Positions 33,541 to 45,170 of a stretch of 64,000 nucleotides of DNA are shown here, one piece after another. Numbering within the stretch: the first letter of the stretch is position 1; each line of letters opens with the position of its first letter. The position numbers were made by a program, and so were the translations under genes. The notes under the pieces are model-generated. The model was not told the origin of the DNA, ran no database searches, and saw only the letters and a program-made list of their open reading frames with translations. The stretch is taken from assembly GCA_932294295.1 (NCBI GenBank), contig OW028577.1, positions 1,311,001-1,375,000 of the forward strand, read 5' to 3'. The DNA comes from Alitta virens. Lineage: Eukaryota > Annelida > Polychaeta > Phyllodocida > Nereididae.

Positions 33541-36500
33541 ATGGATATACTGCAAAAGGTAGAGTAGTCACCCAGTAGTAGATTTAATATCCTAATTAAT
33601 TATCTAAGTTTTAATGTAATCATGTCGCTTATCTGCGTTAAAAACAGACAAATTTCTCTTTTAAGGTGAAGAATGTTGCCAATAGTCTCGAACACTATGA
33701 CTGGGCTGACAAGAATACCAACAAAAACATTTTCCGTCTGTGGCAAATGTTTGTAGAATGCACATTTTCATCATTCCTGAAAAGGTAAACAAATTTCACT
33801 CGAACACCTAGATAATCATGCTTATAATTGCCTCAATGGTAGGACTAGCTTTGAAATTTAGAGTAAATTGTACGTTTTATGTATAAATCAGTAGGTGCGC
33901 TTTGTAATTGTGACAGAATCACTTTTTCTTCTCACTCTAGGCCAGTTCAAGTGACAAGTATTGAATTGAAAATTGGTAGCCAGGACGAATTCGAGCAGCG
34001 CACGCTGGAAAACTTCTGCGATGTTGAGTTTTGGGAAAACAAAGAATTTGGACCCATACCGTCTTCGTACAAGCCGTTTCAAAAACTAAAGGATTTAATG
34101 AAGTCAGTAACAGATAAAGAAACTGACACTTCTTCTGGTAAACCTAAAAGCACAGTTAAAAGTACAGTGACGACTCAACAGACTAAACGGGGAAAGAGGA
34201 CATCAAGTAAAACTGTTAAGGTACCCGAGGAAGTTAGTACAGTAAGAGAAATAGAAGTATTGCCGAGCATAAGTGACCATCTTGCTGATAAATCTGACAA
34301 AAATTACACAAAAACCTCATCTCAAAAAGGAACAAAGGAGGCTGCTGCTGTGTCAGAGTTGACCCCCACCAGACCTTACGGCACTCGTCGAGTACGAAAA
34401 CGAAAGAAACACTTTGACGAGGATGAGTTTGAGATAAGTTGGCCGTCTGCCGCGAAGAAAATGTTTGAAGTGGATGAAGATTCGAATCAAGTTGAAGATC
34501 CTGTTATTAAGGTAGAACCTGATTATGTTATAGATGAAGAACAACAAATCGAATCAGAGTCGGCATGTTATTACGCATGTGGACAATGTTCGGAGCTACG
34601 TTTCTCGACAGAGGGAGAAGTTTGTGATCACATCAAGTCAAAGCATAAACCAGAAGACAACAAAGAAGCAAAGGCTCGAGCAGGGTGTCTACATTGTGAT
34701 AAATCTGCTGTGAAGAATGCTACTTACAGTGAACACATAAAGAAACGTCATGTTAAGAGAAAGAAAACTTCCATTTCTATTTCGTGTCCCAAGTGTCCGA
34801 TAATAATTCAGAATGACTCCAAAACAGCTGAACAATTGCAAGGAATGCTTGAAGTTATATGTAAGCACTTGTTGGAGTTCCACAGTATTGATTGGGATAC
34901 AAAAGTTGCATCTCAAACTACACTCAAAAAGGACGTAACAGCAGATGGAACCATTGACAAGAACAATGTAGAAAATACAGATGACCTTGAAGACCTCGAA
35001 GATCAGCCATCAGCTGATAGTACACCAGCGCAGTCCCCAAAGAAAGCTAAGCCGAAAAGTGTAAAAAAGGCAAAACCAACAAGTAACAAAGCTGGAGAGT
35101 GTCCAAATTGTGGCATATACTTGGAAGGTCGGTCATACCACAGACACTTACAAAACTGCCAGAAAGACCCTGGCGTTAAAACAAAAGCCAACCTGCTGCA
35201 ATTACCGAATAACCTGCCTATGGTTGCATGTCCGCTCTGTGAGGAGGATCCTCCACACTTTGACAAGTTGCATGAAATTGCAGAGCACATCGGAATGAAA
35301 CATGGTGAATGCAGCACTTGTCCTGTCTGCGATTTGAAATGGACGAAGAGTCTAAAAGGGAAGAGTGAACTACAAAATCAGAGGGCATTTGCTACAAAGG
35401 TGCTCATGCATTTTGCCCTTAGCCATGATTATTTAGTGGAGGAAAAGCAAACTGATGGAGCTGCGGATGGAGCTGCAGATGCAGTACAGAAGGAAAATGA
35501 AATCGCTGCTACAAATGAAGATATTACTGCTTTTGAGGGACAGAGCGCCGAGCAAATAGTGATGACACTTGCGGATAATCATGTGATCGAAGTGGCACAA
35601 ACTGTCATAGCTGATGGAGAAAGGGCATCAGTCTCAGCACCTCAAGATGTTAATGGACAGATCAGTTTCATTGACAGTGACACCTTGGCATCAGGGCAGC
35701 AAGACTTGAACCAAAATTCATATACAGTTCAGCTGATTGATGGGGAGTTGGACATGAATGCTGTACATGGCATTACAGCGTCACAAGACGTGCAGTACAT
35801 TCAGTATGTGGACTCAGACGGTACTTCAGCAGTCACTCAGGTCGTGTATCAAGATGTTGATGATTCTGCAGAAAATGTGACAGATGCCAATGAAAGTGTG
35901 GATTACTCCACGCTGCAGGATGCCTGTCCTAACGAGTTGATCTATACTTGTTTCATTTGCCCCGAAAAGCCAAGATATGTCAGCAAAAGGACCTTCCATG
36001 AGCACCTCAACCATCTTCACATTGAACAGTCTGACGAAGACAAGGATGTATGCATTATGAAATGTCAAGATTGTGAGGGTTTCTTCACAGACGCAGACGG
36101 CAAGAAATTATTGATGTTCGAATCGCTGGCCCAGCATCAAATGTTGCATCACCGTATACCTCGCCCTGATTGCTTGGAAGTGCACCGCTGTCAGACATGT
36201 CAGTACGAGACGGTGTGTGGGACTCTTTTTCATCGACACTTCTACCACAATCGTAGGTGTACTAATCAGAACCAGGAGGGAACAGAAGAGGATTCTCGCA
36301 AAGAATACCAATGCATCCTGTGCCGGATTGGTAAGGACAAGGCTGAACCTTGGGAGAAGTATGTCGGAGAAAAGGGTTACGAGGATCACATGAAACAAGA
36401 ACACATCCAGATTGATGCTAAGGATGGAGTCAAAGCTCAGTGCCCTATCTGTGAGAAGATTTACAGCTCTCGGAATACCAAAAGAAAAGATCTGCTCAGA

Positions 36501-39500
36501 TGTATAGCATTCTTAACTCACCATATATGGCAAGCTCATGATGCAGAACCCCCAGTCCAAGAGAAGTTGATTAAATGCCCCCTGTGTGCGACTACGACCA
36601 CTGAAGGCATGATGTATCAGGTAAATAAAAGTATTTATTCTACATTTTCATGTAAAAAAGCCTGGTGATGATGATGCAATGACACTGGTGCAAAAGTGGA
36701 GTTTAATGAAGCAATAGCTTATCTGACTGGAGAAATTTTTACAGTTGGTGTTCAACTACAGAATGTAAAATTTGCTTCAACCAGCTAGAGAAACTCTTGG
36801 GTCATCTGGAGCCACAAATTTAATTTCAAATAAACAATACAATACTTATGTTTATACGCTGTGTAACTTTTAATGGTATTTTGGCCAAATTGAACTGTAT
36901 GATATAAAACTAACAGGTTCTATTGAAATATTATTATACTTTGAAATATTATTATACTTTGAAATATTGATATACTTTGAAATATTATTATACTTTGAAA
37001 TATTATTATACTTTGTATATATAATATCTCAGGACTTTGATATTGAGTATTGAAATTAATGCATTATACCTTTTGTATATTTTCAGAGACATGTCACAGT
37101 GAAGCACGAATATTTCCGCGAAAAAATGTTCAAGAAACAGGATGAAAATATTTGCGAGTCTTGCTCTGGGTTGGTGAACGGCGATCGGTGGAGAAGTCAT
37201 CAGGAAAAATGTAGCAAGATTCAGAAGGCACTGACGAGGAAGGACAAGGTAAGCTGATTGGTCAAACGGTCAAGGTGGTGGTCACTGTTCAGCTTCCCCG
37301 AAAGTTCCAGGTTTAATTCCTGGTCTGGGTGTCCTTACACCAGGTCCACTGGACAGTGCGGACACAGATAATGAATCGAGGGTTTAGTGCAGTATAGCGG
37401 ACCCAAATTTATGCCCATAGTTGGCGTCCATGAAATATGAAATATATAGATTATATTACCAGTTTAAGTTCTAGCACAATGAGAATAACATTTTGGTATA
37501 GAGTAGCAGTGCCCAAGAAAAAGAAAAGAGCACTTTTACTGTGGACATGAAAACCACCGTCATTAGTTTGTGACGTCATACACTGAATTCAAGCTTTTGA
37601 CATCATATACATAGCAACGAGGCTCTCTAAATATGGTTATATATCTGGGGCTGCTATACTGCACTTTTTCCTGAATCAATAATATGCAGATTTCAGCACC
37701 AAATGTCAGATTATATTTCAAAGATGTTTGTTTAATTTTAGGTCATCTGTGAGATTTGCGGTGTGTCCGTCACTTACGATCATTACATCTTCTCCCATCG
37801 AGATGTTTGTGCTAGCAAGACGAGGAACGAAGACAAAACGATCAAATGCGACCTCTGCAATAAGATGTTTTACACAAAGATACAAATGCAAGTAAGTGAA
37901 CAAGTACCATGACCTCCACCTCACCCATAAGACCATTCATTAAATAGACCCATGAAATTTAGCCCAGCTGTTGTTATGCAATTTTAGTCCATCACCTCAT
38001 CATGTTCGTTGCGCTGTGCTGTTGCAATGTGGCCCTTTTTTGCTTTGTCTTCTGTAAATTTCTACATCTGTGTTTCTAATTAGCTTTGGGGAGACTAATG
38101 CCATCACACAGGGCATGGAAGAACTGAGCAGATCTTCCTTAAATCACTGCTTCACTCCACCCAGGTGTAAATGGGTACTTGGCTATAGGCAGTGATGGCT
38201 ATTGTAGAGCACTTAGCCTGTGTGCACTGGTTATCGCTGTATAAACCCGTGGGAGTTGAGAAAGGCTCGTGCTTGAACAGGCCTGCTTGAGTGGTGTAAC
38301 AAACTGTGAACCATTTACATTTGCAGGAACACTTTCGGCGATGTCACAAACAGCGTGAGACAAATTTATGCAATATTTGCAAAGCATCATTATCCGGTCA
38401 GCAAGCGTATGAAGAACACATGATGACAGTTCATGAAATCAACATCGCAGGAAAGGTGCTCAAGGAATGTCCAATCTGCGACTTCAAGGGCATCGTGAAA
38501 ACTGTGAAGGACCATTGCAAAGAAGTACATGGTCTGAACTATAGAGCTTATGGTAAACGTATGTATTCTGACTTTTCTCTGAAATATGTTCTAGTTGTGC
38601 ACAATTGTTTACCAAATATTAGTTACGATGGATCACTTTTAACAATATTACCGAAGAGTATATTTTTCATATGACCTCAATTTACACTAGAATTAACGTA
38701 GATCATCAGCTTCAAAAAAAAGTTTTTCAGAACATATGCATGCAAAACATCTGAGAGGAGTTGAAACAAATTAAATGTAACCAGCAACTATTCTTAGTGC
38801 ACCCCTCTATGAAATCTCATTATAGAATATGGAAGAACTGATCTGAATCTATACCTGCTATTATTGAATGATTCCTGGCACTCGCTATTTGTTTTGGTTT
38901 TTTTCCTGCAATTTACAAACCACACCTAGAATTGCTTCATCTAAGATGTTACATTTAATGCGCTTTTCGTTAAATTACTCTTTTTCTCTCTGTCATTGCA
39001 GGTAAACCGTTAAGTAAGCCCACCATGTACATCTGTGAGCAGTGCAAATACAGCACAAACAAAGAAGCCGCCTTCAAAAGTCACTTGGCCCACAAACACA
39101 ATATCGGAAGATATGACTGCAAGTTATGCAGGTGAGTAACAAAATGTATTGTTACGCTGAACATTTCATTAAACTTCTTTACTTTACTTTATATGGATCT
39201 TGGTGAATCCGTGATTCAAAAGCGAACATTTTATTGATTTAAGGTATGTGGGAAAGTCACGATCGTCCTATGAGAATCACATGAAGACTCTCCATCCGGC
39301 TGGAGAAACCAACGTGCACTATTGCGAAGTGTGCCAGAAGCAATTCAGTTCCATGACCTCATTTGATAACCATATGTTTGTGAAACACGGGGTAAGTGAG
39401 CACCATTTCACTCTTCGTAGGTTTGAATGCAAGATTTAGAACCGTTAAAAGGTCACAAGATGGAAAATAACATATTGTGTCTATAGTAATGTTAACTCCG

Positions 39501-41164
39501 TCAAGGATGACCTAGAAGGCCAGAAAAGCATCTTGTAAAAAACACAAGCAGATGACATCATTTGAATGTAACATCATTAACTGTTTAGTATTCAGTGACT
39601 TGATAGGATGATTTTGTCATTAAATAATGGTAGAGACCAGGGTGGAGACCAGGGGTAGACACCATCTTGCTGGTGGCTCCATCTGTTGGAAACAAGACGC
39701 CTGTAGACTCTATTCAAACTTCAGGCATTAGCACACATTACTTCAGTTCAGTGCAATAAAATATTCTGGTGACACCCCGGTAGTGATAGGAAATTATCTT
39801 AGGGGTGTCTCCACCTGTATATACCGTTTCTTTGTATATGTATAGGAAGTAAAACTTGTCTGTCTGTCTGTCTGTCTATGAATTAATCCTCCAACACAAA
39901 TTGTAGTAACGTCACAATGACCAATTGACCATATAAACTTGATCAGTTTTGTGAACTCAAATTTTGTTATTAGCAAATTGGCATTAACAAGAGGGTGGTT
40001 GTGCAAATGGCCGTTTGAGGGATAAATATGAGAGATAAGGAGTCGAAGTTTCACAACACTCTCAAAATGCCTTCAATCATATAACATGATGTTAATTGTT
40101 CATAATGGTGATAAAGAAATATATCCAAGGATACCGACACGCTCAGCCACATCACTTCTTTTTCTGTGCACTTATGCTTTGCTAATCGCATAATTACAAC
40201 GTTTCATTTCAGGTTAACCAGTCGAACCGATCAGTATTACATTGTGACAAGTGTGGATTCCGAACCTTGGGACACTCTTTATTGAAACTTCACATGAAGA
40301 TGCATATTCGGGAAGTCTTCACTTGTGAATTGTGCAAAAAGGAGTTCAATACCAAGTGTAAGTATCGTAGATTACAAAATCAATGAACGAGATCTCGTAA
40401 CTTCTTATCAATAGAAATAACATACAACAGCTCAAGTGTGGGAAATATCAAGAAAATAGCTTGAATGTTACATGTTGGCAAAGAAACTTGAACACACTTC
40501 ATGTCTTTGATCTTCATTCTGAAGCTTTTCTGAATCTGCAAAGCCAGGTACCCACTTTGTTCGGTAGACAGTAGCAGTGAGGAATAAGTGGCCACAAACA
40601 AAAGTCAGTAAGCAAGGCTTGAACCCAGTCTTTTGCGATCAGCATTGATCAAGAGTCAAGTGTTTCACCGCTAGATCACCTGCTCCTACTTATGACTGGT
40701 AGAGCACTACAAAATGGCTTTAGCTAATATAAATGGCTTTTTTTTAGCTACACTGGTTTAATACTATTATTACATAATACATATGTGGTGATTTTGTTTC
40801 AGTGAGCTATACTTCCCATCGTCGTAGACACTTCAAACGGATGAAGTGCGGAGAATGTGGCCTGGCTGTAATTGACAAGACACACCTTGATCGTCACATC
40901 GCTCGTGTGCATAGAGAACTTGTCTTTAAGTGCGATTTCTGCCACTACATCGCCTACACAGAACGTCTCTTCAGCATTCATCTCCAAGTGAGGCACAAGT
41001 GCTCTGCAGATTTTGCCAAGACTCTGACAGAAAATGCAATGCTCGTGTCACGTACCCGAAGACGCAGTCGGGCTACGGCTAACCAAAGAAGCAGTCTTGT
41101 TTTGGCAGTTTCAGAAGTCTCAGGAAGTTCTGAAAACTCTATAGATAATCTCTCTGTTGTGTGA
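33541..41164 (+). CDS. Large C2H2 zinc-finger protein (about 24 fingers, 10 exons)
   Basis: Exons 33541-33558, 33666-33784, 33941-36620, 37087-37248, 37742-37891, 38327-38552, 39002-39131, 39244-39391, 40213-40357 and 40803-41164 join to 1,380 codons with stop. After the start MDILQK, an N-terminal region (about residues 15-100) resembles no domain I know and contains YDWADKNTNKNIF and FCDVEFWENKEFGPIPSSY. A basic, low-complexity part with KPKSTVKSTV and RRVRKRKKH follows. Then come about 24 irregular C2H2 fingers, spaced singly in the first half and in a near-continuous run at the C-terminus (for example CEQCKYSTNKEAAFKSHLAH). An acidic/glutamine-rich stretch of about 160 residues without fingers splits the two groups. 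DNA binding and transcriptional control are inferred. I do not recognise a named orthologue. Several introns split fingers. Confidence 0.85.
36924..37015. repeat. 19-bp tandem repeat in an intron
   Basis: About five copies of TGAAATATTATTATACTTT follow one another, one with a GATATAC variant. It is an AT-rich minisatellite in intron 3 of the zinc-finger gene, close to the acceptor of exon 4. Confidence 0.9.
37256..37345 (+). repeat. tRNA-like SINE head
   Basis: TGGTCAAACGG fits a polymerase III A box. GGTTTAATTCC, some 50 bases later, fits a decayed B box (GGTTCGAATCC). It continues as CTGGTCTGGGTGTCC, comparable with the SINE at 54,549. It stops beside the MITE at 37,380. It lies in an intron of the zinc-finger gene. 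Confidence 0.5.
37380..37671 (+). mobile_element. hAT-like MITE, copy B
   Basis: 292 bp, from GGGTTTAGTGCAGTATAGCG to GCTATACTGCACTTTTTCC. The flanks TGAATCGA (37372-37379) and TGAATCAA (37672-37679) are an 8-bp target duplication with one change. It keeps the TGACGTCAT word and the order of internal blocks of copy D. It lies in an intron of the zinc-finger gene. Confidence 0.88.
38060..38310. repeat. Possible SINE-like dispersed repeat
   Basis: The intron before exon 6 contains CCACCCAGGTGTAAATGGGTACTTGGC and a GC-richer block through CGTGGGAGTTGAGAAAGG. The CCCAGGTGTAAATGGGTACC word recalls retroposon bodies in other marine invertebrates, from memory only. No other copy was found in this window. 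Confidence 0.3.
40611..40686 (-). repeat. tRNA-like sequence (SINE head or tRNA pseudogene)
   Basis: On the minus strand, GCAGGTGATCTAGCGGTGAA has an A-box-like TGATCTAGCGG and is followed, about 45 bases on, by GGGTTCAAGCC as B box. The total is tRNA-sized, but the acceptor stem does not pair well. It lies in the intron between exons 9 and 10 of the zinc-finger gene. Confidence 0.55.
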
Positions 41165-41557
41165 TAAGTGTTATTAACAGAATTGTTAATGTTCAATTTC
41201 ACTTGAATGCTCGTTGCGTTCACGTTGTTGCTTTCCATTAAAGAAATTTACACACAATTTTATGTATATTGCCTTATAATATATCTAAATTTTGCACCAC
41301 GTATTAATCAGATTTTCTGCAGATTTCACACTGGGCATTTGAAAAAATTAATAAGTACCATGTTTTGAAATTGAACAATAATGAACCGCATAATACACTC
41401 GAGCAGTTAAATAGTCGAACTATTTGGGACTCAAGACCCGTGACAAGATTTCCTAATATGCGAGTCTGCTGCAAAATAAAATAAAAATCCATTCCTAGGC
41501 GATGAACTAGTTATAAATGGGCTCGTCATTAGGGGTTTCACTCTAGCTCTAGAATAT

Positions 41558-42062
41558 TAAGTAATTAAAAGTTAACTAGAACCCACAGGAACCCACAGGT
41601 TGGGAGATTCGTTAGATCGGAACAGTATATAAGCAACAGTGTGACCGCTCAGATGCTGTATCAAGTTCTGGCCAGATATACCATGTTGGCCAGATCAGAA
41701 TACATCGATGTATAGATAGATTGGAAAGTGCAGCCCTCGAAGGTGTGTCCCATTTAAAAGGGGGTGGACAGGAAAGGGGTCTGTCAAAAAACATCGGGGG
41801 GGGGGGGGAAGAGGTCCTACAATCTTCTGGTCCACATCCCACCCCCCCCCCCCCCCTTTTTCTTAAATGGAACACCCCCTAAGTAATTAAAAGTTAACAA
41901 GAACCCATGGCTGGGGAGATTCGCGTTAGGTTGGAGGAACTGTATATAAACAACAGTGACTGCTCAGATACTGTAGCAAGTGCTTATAACGAGGCAATAA
42001 GCTAGTTATGGCCACGTGTACCATGACGGCCAAACCAGATAGATATGGAAAGTGCAGCCCTC
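41558..42062. repeat. Diverged tandem duplication split by an inverted-repeat insert
   Basis: TTAAGTAATTAAAAGTTAAC at 41,559 and a near-identical TAAGTAATTAAAAGTTAAC at 41,880 begin two copies. Both continue through GGGGAGATTCG/GGGAGATTCG, ACAGTGN(N)CTGCTCAGAT and AAAGTGCAGCCCTC. Between them, at ~41,740-41,879, is a ~140-bp piece whose ends GTGTGTCCCATTTAA and TTAAATGGAACACCC are inverted repeats, with poly-G and poly-C inside. It lies past the stop codon of the zinc-finger gene. Confidence 0.65.
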
Positions 42063-44008
42063 TGAGACAAGTTCTTGCTGATGAGGGTTGATTGATGAAG
42101 TGAGGGAGAGGAGGATTCCATCCATGTTACAGATTCACCCGTGGGTGGGTCTTGCCCCAGTATACATGTAGACAGGCAGTACAAGGGACTGCCAGTTTAA
42201 TGGCTCATCCTGATGATACCCAACTGGGACGTTGCTCATGAAGGGTGACAGACCTTGGATTGAACTCTGGTCCTTCATAGGAGCAGCTGCATTTTCATTC
42301 AGAACAATAATTCATTTTCTGGTTAGATGCTTTTTAATTAGGACATCACATTCAAAACAAAGACTTTCAATAAATTAAGTCATGATCATGTACATGTTCG
42401 GCTCAGTCAGTTTATGTACAAGTCCCATTTTATTTACACAAAGTAAAACTATCCAGTTAATTTACAAAGATTTTGCATTCCATGCATCATCCAATCCTGT
42501 GTATTTAAGGCCTGTATTGTGCGAGATTTTGGATTGACATCAAACTTATACCTTTCAATTTAATAATTGAGGCCTGTATTTTAATTTAATAACAAAACAA
42601 TTTATGAAAGCTTCAACTTAAAGGAACAAAAATGCTTTATCGTAAACCTAAACTAATAAATAGACTTCCGGGACCTTTGTTTGAATCATTCAGAGGACGG
42701 ATGAGATTACAGACCTTAAAGAAATATATTACAGGAGAAAAAAACCTACATGAAATGTTTATGAGATGACAAGACTAAATATTCCAAAATAAAAGACACT
42801 TTTGACATTCTCATGAACACATGCGGATGATAATAATTGGAAAAATAAACAACAAAAAATATGAATGAAAAAAAAAAAACTTGAACCTGTCATGACCATT
42901 TAACAATATAAACAGCATGAAACAATAAAATAATAATCAACTACAGTTTACTTTTTACAAGTACATGAACAACCAATGGATTTGTTCTATTTACATATTT
43001 GCAAAGACATTTATAAAAATATTGTACCAAATATGCTTTCGTTTAAAAATTTCTCTTTTTACAATGGTATATGATTGATGAGCACATATTATACAATTTG
43101 CATAATTTTCTGGTAAGATACCTACTATTTTTCAACAATTCTCTTCACCAAAAAATAACGGTAAAATTTTGGCTGTACACAATTTCAACATTGTATCAAG
43201 AACTTATTTGCTTTTAATCTACATGTCAGTTTTTAACAATCCCTAGTAAAATAGGCAGATTCATAAACTCTGTATAACTATGTTGGCACGTAATGATTGG
43301 CTATGGCAGAGACATAGACACAGAGGAAACTTAATGAGATGTGACCGCAAACTTTCTGATTAAGACTTTTGAGTCTGACCATCATTCATGGCAAAGATTA
43401 AATTGTCAAAATAATTAACTTTATAGTTTTCTGAATTATAGAGAGCCAAAAGGTACTTTTTGCATTAAAAAAAAATCAGGCATCTGCAACAGAAAAGCAG
43501 ACTGAAAAATGGTTCATTTTCCATGAAGGTAATTTTCATTTTGGCCAGTTTCTACTTTTATTGGCATTTCTTTCCCAGATAAAGATAAGCATGCCAGGTC
43601 GGCCGGACATTCACTCTACGTTTGCTACATAGCTGGAATTTTGCTTTATGTTCAAAATCATTACGCGTTTTTAAGAGCCAAAAATTTAGAGTACAAATTT
43701 TTTGTTTACTGTTGCGTGCTTCACATTCAATGTTATAAAAATGTAATTCTTTATTTTTCTTTTTTATTAATTTATCTTCAATTAATTTTAATATTATTAT
43801 TCATTATATATAAGTTTTCTTTTTCTTTAGCCTCAAATCCATAAACTTAATTGTCTTAAATTGATTTGTTCGTAAATTCAAGTTATTTTCTTGCCATATA
43901 CACAGCTTTCCCTGTGTCAGCCAGTCTGATGTACATTGCTTTGTGATTTGATCTTGTGACTTTTTTCAATTTGTAATATATATGACTTAGTAAATTATTA
44001 TTATTATT
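42063..44008. other. AT-rich interval between the zinc-finger gene and MAU2
   Basis: No gene is seen. The part near 42,300-43,900 is strongly AT-rich and may be a long 3' UTR of the minus-strand MAU2 gene or plain intergenic DNA. I cannot tell which. Long T/A runs produce short spurious ORFs such as the one at 43,641-43,844. Confidence 0.4.
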
Positions 44009-44316
44009 GGAAAAAGTACAGTATAGCGGACCCAGATTTATGACCATATTTAACGAGTCTCATTGCCAGGCCTATGACATAAAAATGCTTGAAATCTATG
44101 TATGACGTCACAAACAAATGTAGTTATGATGGCGGTTTCATCTTCACGGTAAAGACAGCGTTTATTTTTGCTTTTTCTTGGGGCCCCAAACCCCCGCTCA
44201 TCTACACCAAATGTTATTTTAATTGTGCTAGAACTTAAACTTGTGAAATATTATAAAATTTGATTTTTAATGGGCGCTAAATATGGGCATAAATTTGGGT
44301 CCACTATACTAAACCC
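44009..44316 (-). mobile_element. hAT-like MITE, copy C (inverted)
   Basis: 308 bp in the opposite orientation to copies A, B and D. It starts GGAAAAAGTACAGTATAGCG and ends CCACTATACTAAACCC. TTATTATT flanks both sides (44001-44008 and 44317-44324), although a TTA-rich left flank weakens this as evidence. Internal TGACGTCAC and the GGGGCCCCAAACCCCC hairpin match the family. Confidence 0.85.
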
Positions 44317-45170
44317 TTATTATTATGATCTGATGTAGCTGACATTGAGACGACACAACATGTTATATATATCTGGGACTGGGTCCGTGTCTCCTCTGAG
44401 TAAATGATCTGTGAAACCAAATATTGGCGCACGATAGACTGGCATCATCAGAGGTTGTTCTGACGACACCGCCAATGCGCACTTAATACGGCTGTGCCCT
44501 CTTTTGCAAGCTAATTAACAATTTCTCATTTTTGCGAAACACCTTATTGTACGAATGTAATAATTAATAGTGGTACAATGTTTTTTCATTATTAATCGTA
44601 AATAATTCAAGTGTGCCTTTATTATAGGCAAGAAAAGCTACTTCCTTTTAAAATGCCATCAGGATGGGCTGAAGTTGGTGTTTGCAGATAAACATTTGAC
44701 AACTCTTTGTCAGATTGTGCGATACAAATAAGGGAGTTAAATTTTGTATGTATTTCAACAATGGAATACATCGTATTTTTTGCCTTGACTGCATAAGAAA
44801 GATATCAACAACTAGTATCTTCTTTAAAATTGAAAAATCTAAAAAAATTAAGACCACCTCATTTCAAGTACACCATTAAAACATGATCTCTTTTAGCCAT
44901 ACACAACTAAGTGAAATACCAACAAATTTGAATTGATAAGAATTACAATTTGACCGTTCCTTGTACAAACTCTATCATAGAGAAATCAAGAGGAATAATA
45001 TCTAAGCACCTTTGCAGGGGTCACATAGCAATGAGTAAATGAGAAAGTCATTGCGAACTCAATCACCGAATGAAGAAATATGTAAGTGTCACTGTCACTT
45101 GATTCCCTGCCATATAATATGCGAACTACTGAATTACTAAAGCTCCTACTTATTTACAATTCCCTTGCTG

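Noticed and set aside
33879..33940. ATG at 33,879 as start of the zinc-finger protein
   Set aside because: That stretch is intron. The acceptor at 33,940 joins the upstream exons (33,541 and 33,666) in frame, giving a conserved-looking N-terminus.
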